Shown in pieces: positions 34,593-44,078 of a DNA stretch of 64,000 nt (the first letter of the stretch is position 1; the number at the start of each line of letters is the position of its first letter). The notes below the pieces were generated by a model. The model did not search any database and was not told the origin of the DNA. It was given only the letters and a program-made list of their open reading frames with translations. The stretch lies in assembly GCF_018129005.1 (NCBI RefSeq), contig NZ_JAAEDL010000011.1, forward strand, positions 105,152 to 169,151. The letters are read 5' to 3'. A program made the translations under genes and the position numbers. The stretch comes from Neoroseomonas eburnea. GTDB taxonomy: Bacteria; Pseudomonadota; Alphaproteobacteria; Acetobacterales; Acetobacteraceae.

Positions 34593-35756
34593 TTGCGCGC
34601 CGACCTCTCCCTCCTGCCCCTGCTCGCCCTCGCCGGCTTCGCCGCCGGCGGCGGCATGCGGCTGATGGACCCGCTGCTGCCGCTGCTCGCCGCCGATCTG
34701 GGCGTCAGCGTCGCGGCGGTGGCGCCGGTCGTCGCCGGCTTCACGCTGGCCTATGGCGCTGGGCAGTTCGTCACCGGGCCGCTCGGCGACCGCTACGGCA
34801 AGGTGCAGGTCGCGGCGATCGCGCTGCTGCTCTACGGGCTGGGCTTGGCGGCATCCGCCCTCGCCTGGGATCTGCCGTCGATGATCGTGCTGCGCACGGC
34901 GACCGGGCTGGTGGCCGGGGCGGTGATCCCGCTCGCCATCGCCTGGGTCGGCGATGCCGTGCCCTATGAGGACCGCCAGGCGACGATCGGGCGCTTCCTG
35001 ACCGGCATGGTGATGGCGCAGCTCCTGGTCGGGCCGGCCTCCGGCATCGTGGCGGAACTCGCCGGCTGGCGCGCCTCCTTCCTGTTGCTGGCGGCGATGG
35101 CGTTCGGCGTCGGCGGGTTGCTGGTGCGGCGGCTGGGGCCGGCGCTGCGGGCGGGGCGGTCGGGCGGCGGCGGACGCGGGCTCGGGCTCGCAAATTATGC
35201 GGTGATCCTGCGCGCGCCCGGCGGGCGGCGGCTGATGGCGGCGGCGGCGCTGGACGGCGCCGCGCTGTTCGGCGGCGCCTTCCCCTTCATCGGCGCCTAC
35301 CTGATCGAGCGGTTCGGCCTTTCGGCCGGCGAGGCGGGGCTGGTGGTGGCAGGCTTCGGCCTTGGCGCCTTCATCTACACCCGGCTCGCCAGGCGCCTGG
35401 TGGTGCGGCTGGGCGAGAAGGGGCTGCTCGGCGTCGGTGGCGCGCTGCTGGCTGCGGCGCTGGCGGGGATGGCGCTGGCGCCCGGCTGGTGGGTGGTGGC
35501 GCTGCTGCAGGTGCCGATGGGCATGGCCTTCTACATGTTCCACGGCGTGCTGCAGGCACGCGCGACGGAAGCCCTGCCGGAGGCGCGCGCCACCGCCGTC
35601 TCCGCCTTCGCCATGGCGCTGTTCCTCGGGCAGAGCGTCGGGGCGCTGGCCTTCGGCGCGGTGCTGCACGCCTCGGGCTATCCGGCGGTCTTCGTCGGCG
35701 CGGCCGGGGTGACGGCCGGGCTGGCCGCCTGGGTGGCGCGGATGCCGGCGCGCTGA
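34593..35756 (+). CDS. Major facilitator superfamily transporter
   Basis: A 387-residue MFS protein with 12 predicted helices. The family motif A is GPLGDRYGKVQVAA between helices 2 and 3 (about residues 55-68). VVAGFTLAYGAGQFVTG lies before it and LLVGPASGIVAELAGWRASFLL in helices 5-6. The drug/arabinose-efflux-like class is likely, but substrate is unknown. The start is uncertain: no ATG or GTG lies in frame at the right place, so a TTG (MRADLSLLPLLALAG) is proposed; the first ATG would be 21 codons later and would cut helix 1. Confidence 0.85.
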   Translation: MRADLSLLPLLALAGFAAGGGMRLMDPLLPLLAADLGVSVAAVAPVVAGFTLAYGAGQFVTGPLGDRYGKVQVAAIALLLYGLGLAASALAWDLPSMIVLRTATGLVAGAVIPLAIAWVGDAVPYEDRQATIGRFLTGMVMAQLLVGPASGIVAELAGWRASFLLLAAMAFGVGGLLVRRLGPALRAGRSGGGGRGLGLANYAVILRAPGGRRLMAAAALDGAALFGGAFPFIGAYLIERFGLSAGEAGLVVAGFGLGAFIYTRLARRLVVRLGEKGLLGVGGALLAAALAGMALAPGWWVVALLQVPMGMAFYMFHGVLQARATEALPEARATAVSAFAMALFLGQSVGALAFGAVLHASGYPAVFVGAAGVTAGLAAWVARMPAR

Positions 35757-35837
35757 ACCGGTCGCGGTCGGGCTCTCGCACCCGATCGGGGTCTGCGTCA
35801 CGCCAATCGGACGAAGGATTCACCTTCGCCTCCCTCG

Positions 35838-35902
35838 GACGCCGGGCGGGCCGCATCCGCGGCCCCTGACCTCGCGGCCTACCTCGCGGCCTACCTCGCG
35901 GC
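35838..35902. repeat. Worn family-4 repeat followed by a 12-base tandem repeat
   Basis: The spacer after the MFS gene carries GGACGCCGGGCGGGCCGCATCCGCGGCC, a remnant of family 4. It is followed by three consecutive copies of a 12-base unit, ACCTCGCGGCCT, at 35869-35902 (last copy incomplete). No gene lies in 35757-35964. Confidence 0.6.
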
Positions 35903-35964
35903 AACGGAAGCCGCTCCGGCGCGGCCCCCGCAAGGCGCGCCGGAACCCGCGCCTCGGCCGGCCG

Positions 35965-36825
35965 TCAGCCGATCAGGCGCGCGAGCAGGTGCAGCAGGTC
36001 GCTCCGCGGGTCCAGGTACTGGTCGAGGATGTCGAAATGGTGCTGGCCGGGCGTGACCAGCAGCCCGGGCCTCAGCCCGTGCCGGCGCAGGTGCCGGGCG
36101 TAGCGGACGGACTGGCCGATCCAGTGCTCCGGCTCCTCGCCGCCGGCCATCACCCAGGCGGGACAGGACGCGCGCGGCGGCAGCGCCTCGTAGTCGTGCC
36201 GCGCGGCGATCTCCGGCGTCAGGCGGATATCGGCGTTGACGCTGGTGCGCATGGCGGGGGTCGGGTCGTAGATGCCGCTGATCATCAGCGCGCCCTTGAT
36301 CATGTCCGCCGGCAGGCCGCGCGTGGTCCAGTCGGTCGCCAGCCCCGCGGCGACGAGATGCGCGCCGGCCGAATGGCCGGACATGGTGATGCGGGCGGGG
36401 TCGCCGCCATGCGCAGCGATGTTGCCCGCCACCCATTCCATCCCGGCGAGCGCGGAGGCCACCGTGCCGTCCAGCGTGACGGCGGGGCAGAGGTCATAAT
36501 TCATCGTCGCGACCATCACGCCGCGCTCGACCAGCCAGGGGGCGAGGAAGGCGAAGTTGCGCTTGTCCTGCGCACGCCAATAGCCGCCGTGGAAGAAGAG
36601 ATGGACCGGGAAAGGCCCCGATCCGGCGGGGCGGAACAGGTCCAGCCCGTGCAGCGCGCCCGGGCCGAAGGCGATGTCGGTCGCGGGTTTCAGCGTTTCG
36701 AGCGCGGCGGTGTTGGCGGGGTCGCGACGGCGACGGGCGGCTTCGAAATCCGGCACGCTGCGCTGGGGGTTGTACTGGAATTCGTGTTCCTCGGCCGTCA
36801 GGCCTTCCCAGATCGGCGCGGTCAT
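35965..36825 (-). CDS. Alpha/beta hydrolase (kynurenine-formamidase/esterase-like)
   Basis: A 286-residue alpha/beta hydrolase; last gene of the ten-gene operon. The oxyanion motif is HLFFHGGYWRAQDKRNFAFL at about residues 76-95 (HGGYWR is typical of formamidase-like esterases). The nucleophile elbow is ITMSGHSAGAHLVAAG (Ser at about 149), the acid lies near LPPRASCPAWVMAGGEEPEHWIGQS, and the catalytic His is in TPGQHHFDILDQY. It likely cleaves an ester or amide in the imported compound. Start overlaps the upstream cupin stop by 4 bases. Confidence 0.9.
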   Translation of the reverse strand: MTAPIWEGLTAEEHEFQYNPQRSVPDFEAARRRRDPANTAALETLKPATDIAFGPGALHGLDLFRPAGSGPFPVHLFFHGGYWRAQDKRNFAFLAPWLVERGVMVATMNYDLCPAVTLDGTVASALAGMEWVAGNIAAHGGDPARITMSGHSAGAHLVAAGLATDWTTRGLPADMIKGALMISGIYDPTPAMRTSVNADIRLTPEIAARHDYEALPPRASCPAWVMAGGEEPEHWIGQSVRYARHLRRHGLRPGLLVTPGQHHFDILDQYLDPRSDLLHLLARLIG

Positions 36826-37445
36826 GCGGCATCCAGTGCGGTCAGGGTGTCGAAGAAAAGCCGGTAGGAAGCGCTGCGCGGCTTTGCTGCGTCCTCCTCG
36901 GTCCAGGCGCGGAAGGTGGGGCGGCCGAGCAGCTCCGCATCCAGCACCATGCAGCGGATGAAGGCGCTGCCGGGCGCCATGACGCGGCCGATCACGGGGT
37001 CGGCGCCGGTTTCGAACCACGCGCCGCCGGCGTCGATCCGGTGGGCCTGCGCGCCGACTTCCGCGAGAAGGCGACCGCTGAGCAGCCGGCGGATGCCCGG
37101 CCCCGCATGGCCGTGCTTCGGCGTGGCGCCTTCCGGCGGGAAGTCCACGCGGTCCAGGCGCAGGACGAAGGGCATCGCGGGATCGCGCGCAAGCGGATGT
37201 GCGAGGACGAGGCGCGCATATTCGTGCGGTGCCGTCAGTTCCGCGGCGTCGGAGACCTCGAAGCGCCAGACCTCGCCCGTGCCGGCAAGCCTCGCCGCGC
37301 CCTTGGCAAGCACGGCGGCGTCGGGCGTGAGCGGCACGCCGTCCAGTGTCACCTCGCCCTGCCGCAGGTAGATGCCGTGCACCGCCGGCGGCAGCGTGAG
37401 CGGGGCGCTGTCCAGCACCTCCTCGAACAGGGCGAGACGCATCAT
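36822..37445 (-). CDS. Cupin-domain protein
   Basis: A 207-residue protein. The C-terminal half holds a single cupin core: PKHGHAGPGIRRLLSGRLLAEVG (metal-binding HxH motif 1) and WFETGADPVIGRVMAPGSAFIRCMVL (motif 2). The N-terminal half (PAVHGIYLRQGEVTLDGVPL) looks like a second, degenerate beta domain. Role could be a metal-dependent isomerase or dioxygenase in the same pathway, or a sugar-acid binding protein. Overlaps both neighbours by 4 bases, in a transport-catabolism operon. Confidence 0.75.
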   Translation of the reverse strand: MMRLALFEEVLDSAPLTLPPAVHGIYLRQGEVTLDGVPLTPDAAVLAKGAARLAGTGEVWRFEVSDAAELTAPHEYARLVLAHPLARDPAMPFVLRLDRVDFPPEGATPKHGHAGPGIRRLLSGRLLAEVGAQAHRIDAGGAWFETGADPVIGRVMAPGSAFIRCMVLDAELLGRPTFRAWTEEDAAKPRSASYRLFFDTLTALDAA

Positions 37446-38230
37446 CGGCCGAATTTCTCCCTCAGCCCCTGGCCGAGCAGCGTCATCGCCGCGGCCGAGA
37501 GCAGCACGAACAGCCCCGGCCACAGCGACATCCACCAGGCGACCAGGATGAAGTTCTTCCCCTGCTCCAGGATCGCGCCCCAGTCCGGCGCCGGCGGCAC
37601 CACGCCGAGGCCGAGGAAGCCGAGCGCCGCCTCGATCTGCAGGGCGAGCGGAAACATGATGACGAATTGCAGCACCAGCACCGGCAATACGTTGGGCAGC
37701 ACCTGGCGGAGCAGGATGGAGGCCTCCGCGAAGCCAGCGGCGCGGGAGGCCTCGACATAGGTGAGCTGCGCCTCCGCCAGCGCGGCGGAACGGCCGATGC
37801 GGAAGAAGGTCGGCACGTAGATGACGGCGAGCGCCAGCACCAGGTTCGCCGCCCCCGGCCCGAGCACGCCGGTGATCATCACGCCGGCGATGATCGGCGG
37901 GAAGGTCTGCACCATGTCCGCGAACCGCCCCGCCGCGAGGTCGAACCACCTCCCCGCGAAGCCCGCGACGATGCCGAGCCCGCCGCCGATCACCGTCGCG
38001 ATCAGCAGCGAGGCCGTCACCAGCCCGAGGGTGATGCGCGTGCCGTGGATGACGCGCGCGAAGACGTCCCGCCCCACATCGTCCGTGCCGAACCAGTGCG
38101 CGGCGCTGGGCGGCTGCAAGGCGCGGGCGGGGTCGAGGTCGAAGGGCGATTGCTGCGCCACCCAGCCGGGAGCGACGATCAGCACCGCGAAGAATCCCGC
38201 CAGGACCAGCCCGAGGCGCCACGCCGTCAT
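37442..38230 (-). CDS. ABC transporter permease, dipeptide class (DppC-like)
   Basis: A 262-residue inner-membrane permease. FGTDDVGRDVFARVIHGTRITLGLV at about 46-70 is the DppC/OppC motif. The core membrane helices and EAA loop (QLTYVEASRAAGFAEASILLRQVLPNVLPVL) follow. It lacks the long N-terminal cytosolic domain of OppC. Partner of the adjacent DppB-like permease, whose stop it overlaps. The ATG gives a short N-terminal helix typical of the family. Confidence 0.93.
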   Translation of the reverse strand: MTAWRLGLVLAGFFAVLIVAPGWVAQQSPFDLDPARALQPPSAAHWFGTDDVGRDVFARVIHGTRITLGLVTASLLIATVIGGGLGIVAGFAGRWFDLAAGRFADMVQTFPPIIAGVMITGVLGPGAANLVLALAVIYVPTFFRIGRSAALAEAQLTYVEASRAAGFAEASILLRQVLPNVLPVLVLQFVIMFPLALQIEAALGFLGLGVVPPAPDWGAILEQGKNFILVAWWMSLWPGLFVLLSAAAMTLLGQGLREKFGR

Positions 38231-39171
38231 GGCTTCAGCCGCGGGTCCAGCAACCCGTAGAGCAGGTCCACCACCAGGTTGATCGTCGTCGCGATGATCA
38301 CGACGAAGAACAGCGCCCCCTGCACCACCGGATAGTCCCGCCCCTGGATGCCGGCGAGGATCAGGCGCCCCAGCCCCGGCAGCGAGAACAGCGATTCGAT
38401 CACCACCACGCCGCCGAGGATCTGCACCAGGATCAGCCCCATGAAGGTGACGAGCGGGATCATCACGTTCGACAGCGCGTGCTTGAAGTAGAGTTCCGCC
38501 GGCGTCAGCCCCTTGGCGCGGCCGGCGCGGATGTAGTCCTTGCCGAGTTCCTCGATCATCAGCCCGCGCACGAACTGGCTGTAGGCCGCGGCCTGCAGCA
38601 CCGCGAGCGACAGCACGGGCAGGATCAGGATGGAGATGTTGTCCGCCAGATCCTCCCCCGGCCCGGACCAGGCGAAGGGCGGCGACCAGTCGAGCGCGGC
38701 GCTGGTGCCCACCAGCAGCATCAGCCCGAGCCAGAAGACCGGCGCCGACAGCCCGACCAGGTTGAAGGACTGGATCGCGCCATCCAGCCGCGTCCCCTGC
38801 GCGATGCCGGCCACGACGCCGAGCGGCACCCCGATCAGCGTCGCCAGCAGCAGCGTGGCGACGGCAAGTTCCAGCGTGACGAGGAAGGCTTCCCACACCA
38901 TCAGCGACACCGGCCGCCCCTGGTACCAGGACCGGCCCAGGTCGCCTTGCAGAGTCGCACCCACCCAATCGCCGAATTGCGCGATGAGCGGCCGGTCCAG
39001 CCCGAAGAAGCTGCGCAGGGCCTCCTCGGCCGCGCGGTCGCCGCCGGACTGGCCGAGCATCTGCCCGACGATGTCCCCCGGCACCGCGCGCATCAGCAGG
39101 AAGACCGCGAGGCTCGACAGCAGCGCCGCGACCGCCGCGGCGCCGAGCCTGCGCGCCAGGAAGCCGGCCAT
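38227..39171 (-). CDS. ABC transporter permease, dipeptide class (DppB-like)
   Basis: A 314-residue permease opening MAGFLARRLGAAAVAALLSSLAVFLLMRAVPGDIV, the conserved N-terminal helix and P-G-D motif of DppB/OppB. It has six helices, with the EAA loop LGKDYIRAGRAKGLTPAELYFKHALSNVMIPLV near residue 210. A 7-base gap follows the substrate-binding protein, and a 4-base overlap precedes the DppC-like gene. Confidence 0.93.
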   Translation of the reverse strand: MAGFLARRLGAAAVAALLSSLAVFLLMRAVPGDIVGQMLGQSGGDRAAEEALRSFFGLDRPLIAQFGDWVGATLQGDLGRSWYQGRPVSLMVWEAFLVTLELAVATLLLATLIGVPLGVVAGIAQGTRLDGAIQSFNLVGLSAPVFWLGLMLLVGTSAALDWSPPFAWSGPGEDLADNISILILPVLSLAVLQAAAYSQFVRGLMIEELGKDYIRAGRAKGLTPAELYFKHALSNVMIPLVTFMGLILVQILGGVVVIESLFSLPGLGRLILAGIQGRDYPVVQGALFFVVIIATTINLVVDLLYGLLDPRLKP

Positions 39172-39178
39172 GCCGGGT

Positions 39179-40774
39179 TCAGCCCTCCACCCAGGCCTTC
39201 ACCAGGCCGAAATACCAGCCGGTGCCGTGCTGCACGTAGTTCTTCAGCCGCGTGCGGTTGGCGGTGAGCACGTCGGCGGAGAACATCATGATCGTCGGCA
39301 CCTCCTCCGCCAGGATCTTCTGGAATTCCGCGTAGATCGCGCGGCGCGCCGCGGGGTCCGCGGTTTCCTGGCCGCGATCGAGCAGCGCGCTCGCCTGCGC
39401 ATGGTTCCACTGGCGGAAATCGGCGCCCTCGGGTGCCGCGCGGAAGTGGCGGTAGTAGAGCAGGCTGGGGTCCGGCGTGGTGCCCCAGTCGTTGAAGGTG
39501 AAGCCCATCTCCCGCGCGCGGAAGTTGCGGATCCAGACGCCGAGCTCGAGCTTGCGGATGTTGACGCGGATGTTGATGCGCCGCAGTTGCTCGGCGATCG
39601 TCACCGCCGCGGCGTCCATCCAGTCGTAGCCGATGATGGTCGTCAGATCGATGTCGAAGCCGTTGGGATGCCCGGCGGCGGCGAGCAGCGCCCTGGCGCG
39701 GTCGAGATCGACGCGCTGGTTCGCAAGCTGGTCGAGCGGCACGCCCCAGGCATCCTGCATGCCCGCGACGATGGTGCCGATCACCGTGCCGTAGCCGGCG
39801 ATGGAGGCGTCCATCACCGTCTTCTTGTCGATCGCCAGCGCGATCGCCTGGCGCACCCGCACGTCGCCGAGGTTGTTGTACCTGCAGTCGAGGTCGAGCG
39901 TCTTCTGGTTCAGCGACGGCCAGCGCCGTACCTCCACCCCCGGCGCATTCGCCAGCGCCTGCGTGTCCTGCGGGCGCGAGAACAGCGCGAGGTCGATGCG
40001 CCGCGACTGCAGCCCCACCACCATCGCCGCGCTGTTGGGCATGGTGACGAAGGTGATCTCATCCAGATAGGGCAGGCCGGGCTGCCAGTAGTCCGGGTTG
40101 CGCTCGAAGACCAGCGTGCTGTTGGGGCGGAACTGCTTCAGCCTGAACGGCCCGGTGCCGACCGAGATCTCGTTCATCCGCGTGCCGGAATTGGCGTCGT
40201 CGAGGAAGCCGCGCGGCACCACGGCGCCGTACTTGTTGGTCAGCGTCATCGGCAGCGCGGCGTTCGGGCGGGAGAGGTTGAACACCACGGTGAACTCGTC
40301 CGGCGCGTCGATGCTGGTGACCGACGAAAGATCGCCCGCGCCCGGCGAACCATTCGCCGCGTTGCGCATGAAGTCGTAGGAATACTTCACATCGGCCGAG
40401 GACATCGGCTGGCCGGTGTGGAACTTCACGCCGCGGCGCAGCCTGAAGGTCCAGGACTTGCCGTCCGGCGCGGCGGTCGCGCTCTCGGCGAGCAAGGGGC
40501 GGGGCACGCCGGACTGGTCCTCGAAGAACAGGCCCTGGTACATCAGCGGCGAGACGCGGATGCGCGCATCCGCCGCCTGGCGGAAGGGGTCGAGCGCCGG
40601 CGGCTCGATCAGGCTGCCGACCGTGACGCGGCCGCCGCGCCGGGCATTCTCCGGCGTGGGGCCGTAGAGCAGCGGATCGATCTGCGCCTGCTGCGCCTCG
40701 GCGAGGCCGGGCAGCGCGAGGGACCCGAAGGCCAGTTGCAGCGCCGTACGCCGCGGCAGCGTGAACTCGGTCAT
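39179..40774 (-). CDS. ABC transporter substrate-binding protein, family 5 (dipeptide class)
   Basis: A 531-residue periplasmic binding protein with a twin-arginine-like leader (FTLPRRTALQLAFGSLALPGLAEA). SBP_bac_5 features include RLRRGVKFHTGQPMSSADVKYSYDFM, MNEISVGTGPFRLKQFRPNSTLVFERNPDYW and FVTMPNSAAMVVGLQSRRIDLAL. Ligands in this family range from di-/oligopeptides to opines, sugars and nickel; the leader and operon context do not settle which. First transport gene of the operon after RidA, 17 bases apart. Confidence 0.92.
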   Translation of the reverse strand: MTEFTLPRRTALQLAFGSLALPGLAEAQQAQIDPLLYGPTPENARRGGRVTVGSLIEPPALDPFRQAADARIRVSPLMYQGLFFEDQSGVPRPLLAESATAAPDGKSWTFRLRRGVKFHTGQPMSSADVKYSYDFMRNAANGSPGAGDLSSVTSIDAPDEFTVVFNLSRPNAALPMTLTNKYGAVVPRGFLDDANSGTRMNEISVGTGPFRLKQFRPNSTLVFERNPDYWQPGLPYLDEITFVTMPNSAAMVVGLQSRRIDLALFSRPQDTQALANAPGVEVRRWPSLNQKTLDLDCRYNNLGDVRVRQAIALAIDKKTVMDASIAGYGTVIGTIVAGMQDAWGVPLDQLANQRVDLDRARALLAAAGHPNGFDIDLTTIIGYDWMDAAAVTIAEQLRRINIRVNIRKLELGVWIRNFRAREMGFTFNDWGTTPDPSLLYYRHFRAAPEGADFRQWNHAQASALLDRGQETADPAARRAIYAEFQKILAEEVPTIMMFSADVLTANRTRLKNYVQHGTGWYFGLVKAWVEG

Positions 40775-40791
40775 GGTGCCTGCTCCCTGGT

Positions 40792-41250
40792 TCAGAGGAC
40801 GGACGTCACGAATTCGATCTCCACCGGCACGTCGCGCGGCAGGGCGGCGACGCCGACCGCCGAGCGCGCATGCCTGCCGGCGTCACCAAAAATCTCCGCA
40901 ATGACGCGGGAGGCACCGTCCACCACCGCCGGCTGCTCGTAGAAGCCGGATGCGGAGCTGACGAAGCCCACCACCTTCACCACGCGCTTCACGCGGTCGA
41001 GCGAGCCCAGCGCCTCCCGCAGCACCGACAGGCCGTTGAGCAGGCAGCAGCGCGCGACGGCCCGGCCGGTCTCGATGTCCACGCCCTCGCCGAGCCGGCC
41101 CTTGGCCATCAGCCCGTCGCCGTCCCACGGAAGCTGCCCCGACACCCAGGCGAGGCCGCCTTCCACCACCACCGGCACGTAGCCGAAGGCCGGCGGGCGC
41201 GGCGCCGGCAGGGCGATGCCGAGGTCCTTCAGGCGCTGTTCGATGCTCAT
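40792..41250 (-). CDS. RidA family enamine/imine deaminase-like protein
   Basis: A 152-residue protein of the YjgF/YER057c/UK114 (RidA) family, in the longer subgroup that begins with an extra helix (SIEQRLKDLGIALPAP). GLAWVSGQLPWDGDGLM, CCLLNGLSVLREALGSLDRVKRVVKVVGFVSS and ARSAVGVAALPRDVPVEIEFV are typical; the conserved Arg near the end of AGRHARSAVGV is present. RidA hydrolyses reactive 2-aminoacrylate or other imines; here it probably deals with an imine from the imported nitrogen compound. Confidence 0.9.
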   Translation of the reverse strand: MSIEQRLKDLGIALPAPRPPAFGYVPVVVEGGLAWVSGQLPWDGDGLMAKGRLGEGVDIETGRAVARCCLLNGLSVLREALGSLDRVKRVVKVVGFVSSASGFYEQPAVVDGASRVIAEIFGDAGRHARSAVGVAALPRDVPVEIEFVTSVL

Positions 41251-42173
41251 GCACGGTGCTCCAGCATGTCGCGCAGCGTGCTGCGCAGGTCGTGGGCGCA
41301 GGCGAAGCCGGTATCCTGTTCCAGGCGGCGCTGGCTGACGAGGGGCCAGACAAGCCCCGGCGCCGGCGTGACGCGCGGAGCGTATCCCGGGACGAGATCG
41401 GCCAGCGTCGCGGCGATCTCGGTCCAGGACGTGGTGAAGCCCGCCAGGTGGTAGATCGGCGCAGGCGCCGGCACGTGCAGCAGATGCGCGAAGAGCCGCG
41501 CCACGTCCTCGACATGGGCGGCGTCGAAGATCGCGTCCGGCAGGGCCTCGTGCGGTGCCGCGCCCGGCGCGGCCGCGGCGACCAGCCGCGTCAGCGCCGC
41601 GGCCGCGCCGGCATACCAGAGGCCCGGGCCGAAGATCAGCGGCAGGCGGATGCCGGTGACGTCCAGCCCGTGGACGCGACGCATGAACAGCGCCGCCTGC
41701 TCGGCGAGGTGCTTCGTCAGGCCGTAGGTGGTGGCCGGCGCGCAGGGCATGTCCTCGGTGACGCGTGCGCCGACCTTCTCGACCGGGCCGATGGCGACGG
41801 TCGAGCTGGACCACAGCAGGCGCGGCACGCGCGCTTCCACCGCCGCTTCCATCAGCGGCCGGAAGCCGAGCAGGTTCACCGCCAGGGCGCGTTCCGGATC
41901 GGCCTCGCCGGAGCGCGCCAGGCCCACGGGGCCGGCGGAGAAGGCCGCGAAATTCAGGATGGCATCGGGGCGGGCGGCGGCGATGGCCTCGCGCAGGCCG
42001 GCGGCGTCCTCGATGTCGCCGGGCACCCATCGCGCGCCTTCCGGCATGGCGTCGCGCCGCCGCGGCTCCACGACATGCACGGCATGGCCGAGCGCGACGA
42101 GATGCCGCACGCAGGCCCCGCCGACGAAGCCGCCGCCGCCGATGACGAGCAGGCTAGAGGGCGAGGTCGTCAC
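41247..42173 (-). CDS. NAD-dependent epimerase/dehydratase family protein
   Basis: A 308-residue extended SDR. The N-terminal Rossmann motif is LLVIGGGGFVGGACVRHLVALG, ILNFAAFSAG precedes the catalytic region, and LLWSSSTVAIG plus TTYGLTKHLAEQ provides Ser/Tyr/Lys (YxxxK = YGLTK). Likely an epimerase or dehydrogenase on a sugar or hydroxy acid. GTG start. It overlaps the ATPase gene upstream by 20 bases and RidA by 4, so translation is coupled. Confidence 0.88.
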   Translation of the reverse strand: MTTSPSSLLVIGGGGFVGGACVRHLVALGHAVHVVEPRRRDAMPEGARWVPGDIEDAAGLREAIAAARPDAILNFAAFSAGPVGLARSGEADPERALAVNLLGFRPLMEAAVEARVPRLLWSSSTVAIGPVEKVGARVTEDMPCAPATTYGLTKHLAEQAALFMRRVHGLDVTGIRLPLIFGPGLWYAGAAAALTRLVAAAAPGAAPHEALPDAIFDAAHVEDVARLFAHLLHVPAPAPIYHLAGFTTSWTEIAATLADLVPGYAPRVTPAPGLVWPLVSQRRLEQDTGFACAHDLRSTLRDMLEHRA

Positions 42174-43104
42174 GGATGCAGGCCTTCTCGTGCCCGGGCG
42201 CGAGGCTGCGCAGCGGCGGCACCTCCTCCGCGCAGGCGGTCCATGCGAACGGGCAGCGCGTGCGGAAGACGCAGCCCGAGGGCGGCGAGGCCGGGCTCGG
42301 GATCTCGCCCTGCAGCAGCATCTCGCGCCGCTTCGATCCCGGCGCGGAGGCGAGCAGCGCGGCCGTATAGGGATGCCGGGGCGCGCGGAAGATCTCGCGC
42401 GCCGGCCCCGCCTCCATGACGCGGCCGAGGTAGAGCACCAGCACCCGGTCCGCCATCGCCTCCACCACCGTCAGGTCGTGGGAGATGAACAGCATGGCGA
42501 GGCCGAGTTCCCCGCGCAGCTCCTGCAGCAGCTTCAGGATGCCGGCCTGCACCGAGACGTCGAGCGCCGAGACGGGCTCATCCGCCACCAGGAAGCGCGG
42601 CCGCACCGCGAGCGCGCGGGCGATGGCGATGCGCTGCCGCTGCCCGCCGGAGAACTGCCGCGGCCGCCGCTTCATGTCGGCGGCTTCGAGCCCGACGCGC
42701 GCCAGCGCGCCCGCGACGTCCGTCTCGCCGTGCGGCAGGCCGTGCAGCTTCAGCACCTCGGCGATCGCGCCGCCGATGCTCCGCCGCGGGTTCAGCGAGG
42801 CGAAGGGGTCCTGGAAGACCATCTGCATATGCCGGCGCATGGCGCGGAGCTGCGCCGGCCGCAGCGCGCCGAGGTCCTGGCCCTCGAACAGCACGGCGCC
42901 GTCGGTCGCCGGCAGCAGGCCGAGCGCGACGCGCCCGAGGGTGGACTTGCCCGAACCGGACTCGCCGACCAGGCCGACGACCTCGCCCGGCGCGACGTCG
43001 AAGCTCACCTGCTGCACGGCGCGCAGCACGGGGCGCGTGAACAGCCCGCGGCGCGGCAGGGGGAAATGGCGCGAAACGCCCCGCAGGGAGACCAGCGGCG
43101 TCAC
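42154..43104 (-). CDS. ABC transporter ATPase, oligopeptide class (OppF/DppF-like)
   Basis: A 316-residue ATPase. Walker A is GESGSGKS (about 45-52), Q-loop VFQDPFASLNPRR, signature FSGGQRQRIAIARAL, Walker B FLVADEPVSALDVSV and switch His in FISHDLTVVEAMAD. The C-terminal oligopeptide/dipeptide extension carries a Cys-rich motif (SPPSGCVFRTRCPFAWTACAEEVPPLR) that may bind an Fe-S cluster. GTG start overlaps the upstream ATPase stop. Pairs with the OppD-like subunit. Confidence 0.94.
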   Translation of the reverse strand: MTPLVSLRGVSRHFPLPRRGLFTRPVLRAVQQVSFDVAPGEVVGLVGESGSGKSTLGRVALGLLPATDGAVLFEGQDLGALRPAQLRAMRRHMQMVFQDPFASLNPRRSIGGAIAEVLKLHGLPHGETDVAGALARVGLEAADMKRRPRQFSGGQRQRIAIARALAVRPRFLVADEPVSALDVSVQAGILKLLQELRGELGLAMLFISHDLTVVEAMADRVLVLYLGRVMEAGPAREIFRAPRHPYTAALLASAPGSKRREMLLQGEIPSPASPPSGCVFRTRCPFAWTACAEEVPPLRSLAPGHEKACIRDDLAL

Positions 43105-44078
43105 GCGAGCACCTCCCAGCAGCGGCAGCGCGTCTCGTGGCGCGGCGCGGCGGTCGCGAGGGGCATGGCGGCGGCGCGGCACGCCTCCTCCGCCAGCGCG
43201 CAGCGCGGCGCGAAGCGGCAGCCCTGCGGGAACACCCCACGCGGCGGCGCGCCGGGGATGGGTGCGAAGCGCACCACGCCCTCCGCATCGTGATGGGGCC
43301 GGCAGTCCAGCAGCGCGCGGGTGTAGGGATGCGCCGGCCGCGCCAGCACGGCCGCCGCCGGCCCGGCCTCGACCACCTGGCCGGCATACATCACCGCGAT
43401 GCGGTCGGCGATGTCGGCCACCAGTTCGAGGTCATGGGTGATGAACATCAGCCCCATGCCGGTGCGTGCCTGCAACGCCTTCAGCAGCCGCAGGATCTGC
43501 GCCTGGATGGTGACGTCGAGCGCGGTGGTCGGCTCGTCCGCGATCAGCAGCTTCGGCGCGCAGGCGAGCGCGATGGCGATCATCACCCGCTGCCGCATGC
43601 CGCCCGAAAGCTGGTGCGGATAGGCGTCGATCCGCCGTTCCGGATCGGCGATGCCGACGTCGCGCAGCAGGGTCAGCGCCTGGGCGCGCGCCTGCCGCTT
43701 CGGCGTGCCGTTGTGGCGGCGCAGCACCTCGGCGATCTGCTCGCCGATCGGGAAGACCGGGTTCAGGCTGGCCCCCGGGTCCTGGAAGATGATCGCGATC
43801 TCCCGCCCGCGGTAGCGGCGCAGCACAGGCTCCGGCATCGCCAGCAGGTCCTCGCCGCGCCAGAGGATGCGGCCGCGCGCGACGGCACCATCGTCGCGCC
43901 CGAACAGGCGCAGCACGGCGAGCGCGGTGACGGATTTCCCCGAACCGCTCTCGCCCACCACCGCGAGCGTCTCGCCCGCCCCGATGGAGAGGTCCACGCC
44001 ATCCACCGCCTGGATGGCGCCACCCCTGAAGGCGACCGAGAGGCCGCTGACCTCGAGGACCGGCGCCGCGAGCTTCAT
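43101..44078 (-). CDS. ABC transporter ATPase, oligopeptide class (OppD/DppD-like)
   Basis: A 325-residue ATPase with Walker A GESGSGKS in [21 protein letters not shown]-loop [13 protein letters not shown], signature [15 protein letters not shown] (typical of OppD), Walker [16 protein letters not shown] and switch His in [14 protein letters not shown]. The OppD C-terminal Cys motif ([18 protein letters not shown]) is present. The ATG was chosen against a long in-frame upstream extension that runs through the enolase gene. It overlaps both neighbours by 4 bases. Confidence 0.94.
   Translation of the reverse strand: MKLAAPVLEVSGLSVAFRGGAIQAVDGVDLSIGAGETLAVVGESGSGKSVTALAVLRLFGRDDGAVARGRILWRGEDLLAMPEPVLRRYRGREIAIIFQDPGASLNPVFPIGEQIAEVLRRHNGTPKRQARAQALTLLRDVGIADPERRIDAYPHQLSGGMRQRVMIAIALACAPKLLIADEPTTALDVTIQAQILRLLKALQARTGMGLMFITHDLELVADIADRIAVMYAGQVVEAGPAAAVLARPAHPYTRALLDCRPHHDAEGVVRFAPIPGAPPRGVFPQGCRFAPRCALAEEACRAAAMPLATAAPRHETRCRCWEVLA

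Noticed and set aside
33258..35801. An 847-codon minus-strand frame that would fuse the sheath-like protein to a long N-terminal extension.
   Set aside because: The upstream part is antisense to the MFS transporter; ATG at 34490 gives the conserved TssC-like start.
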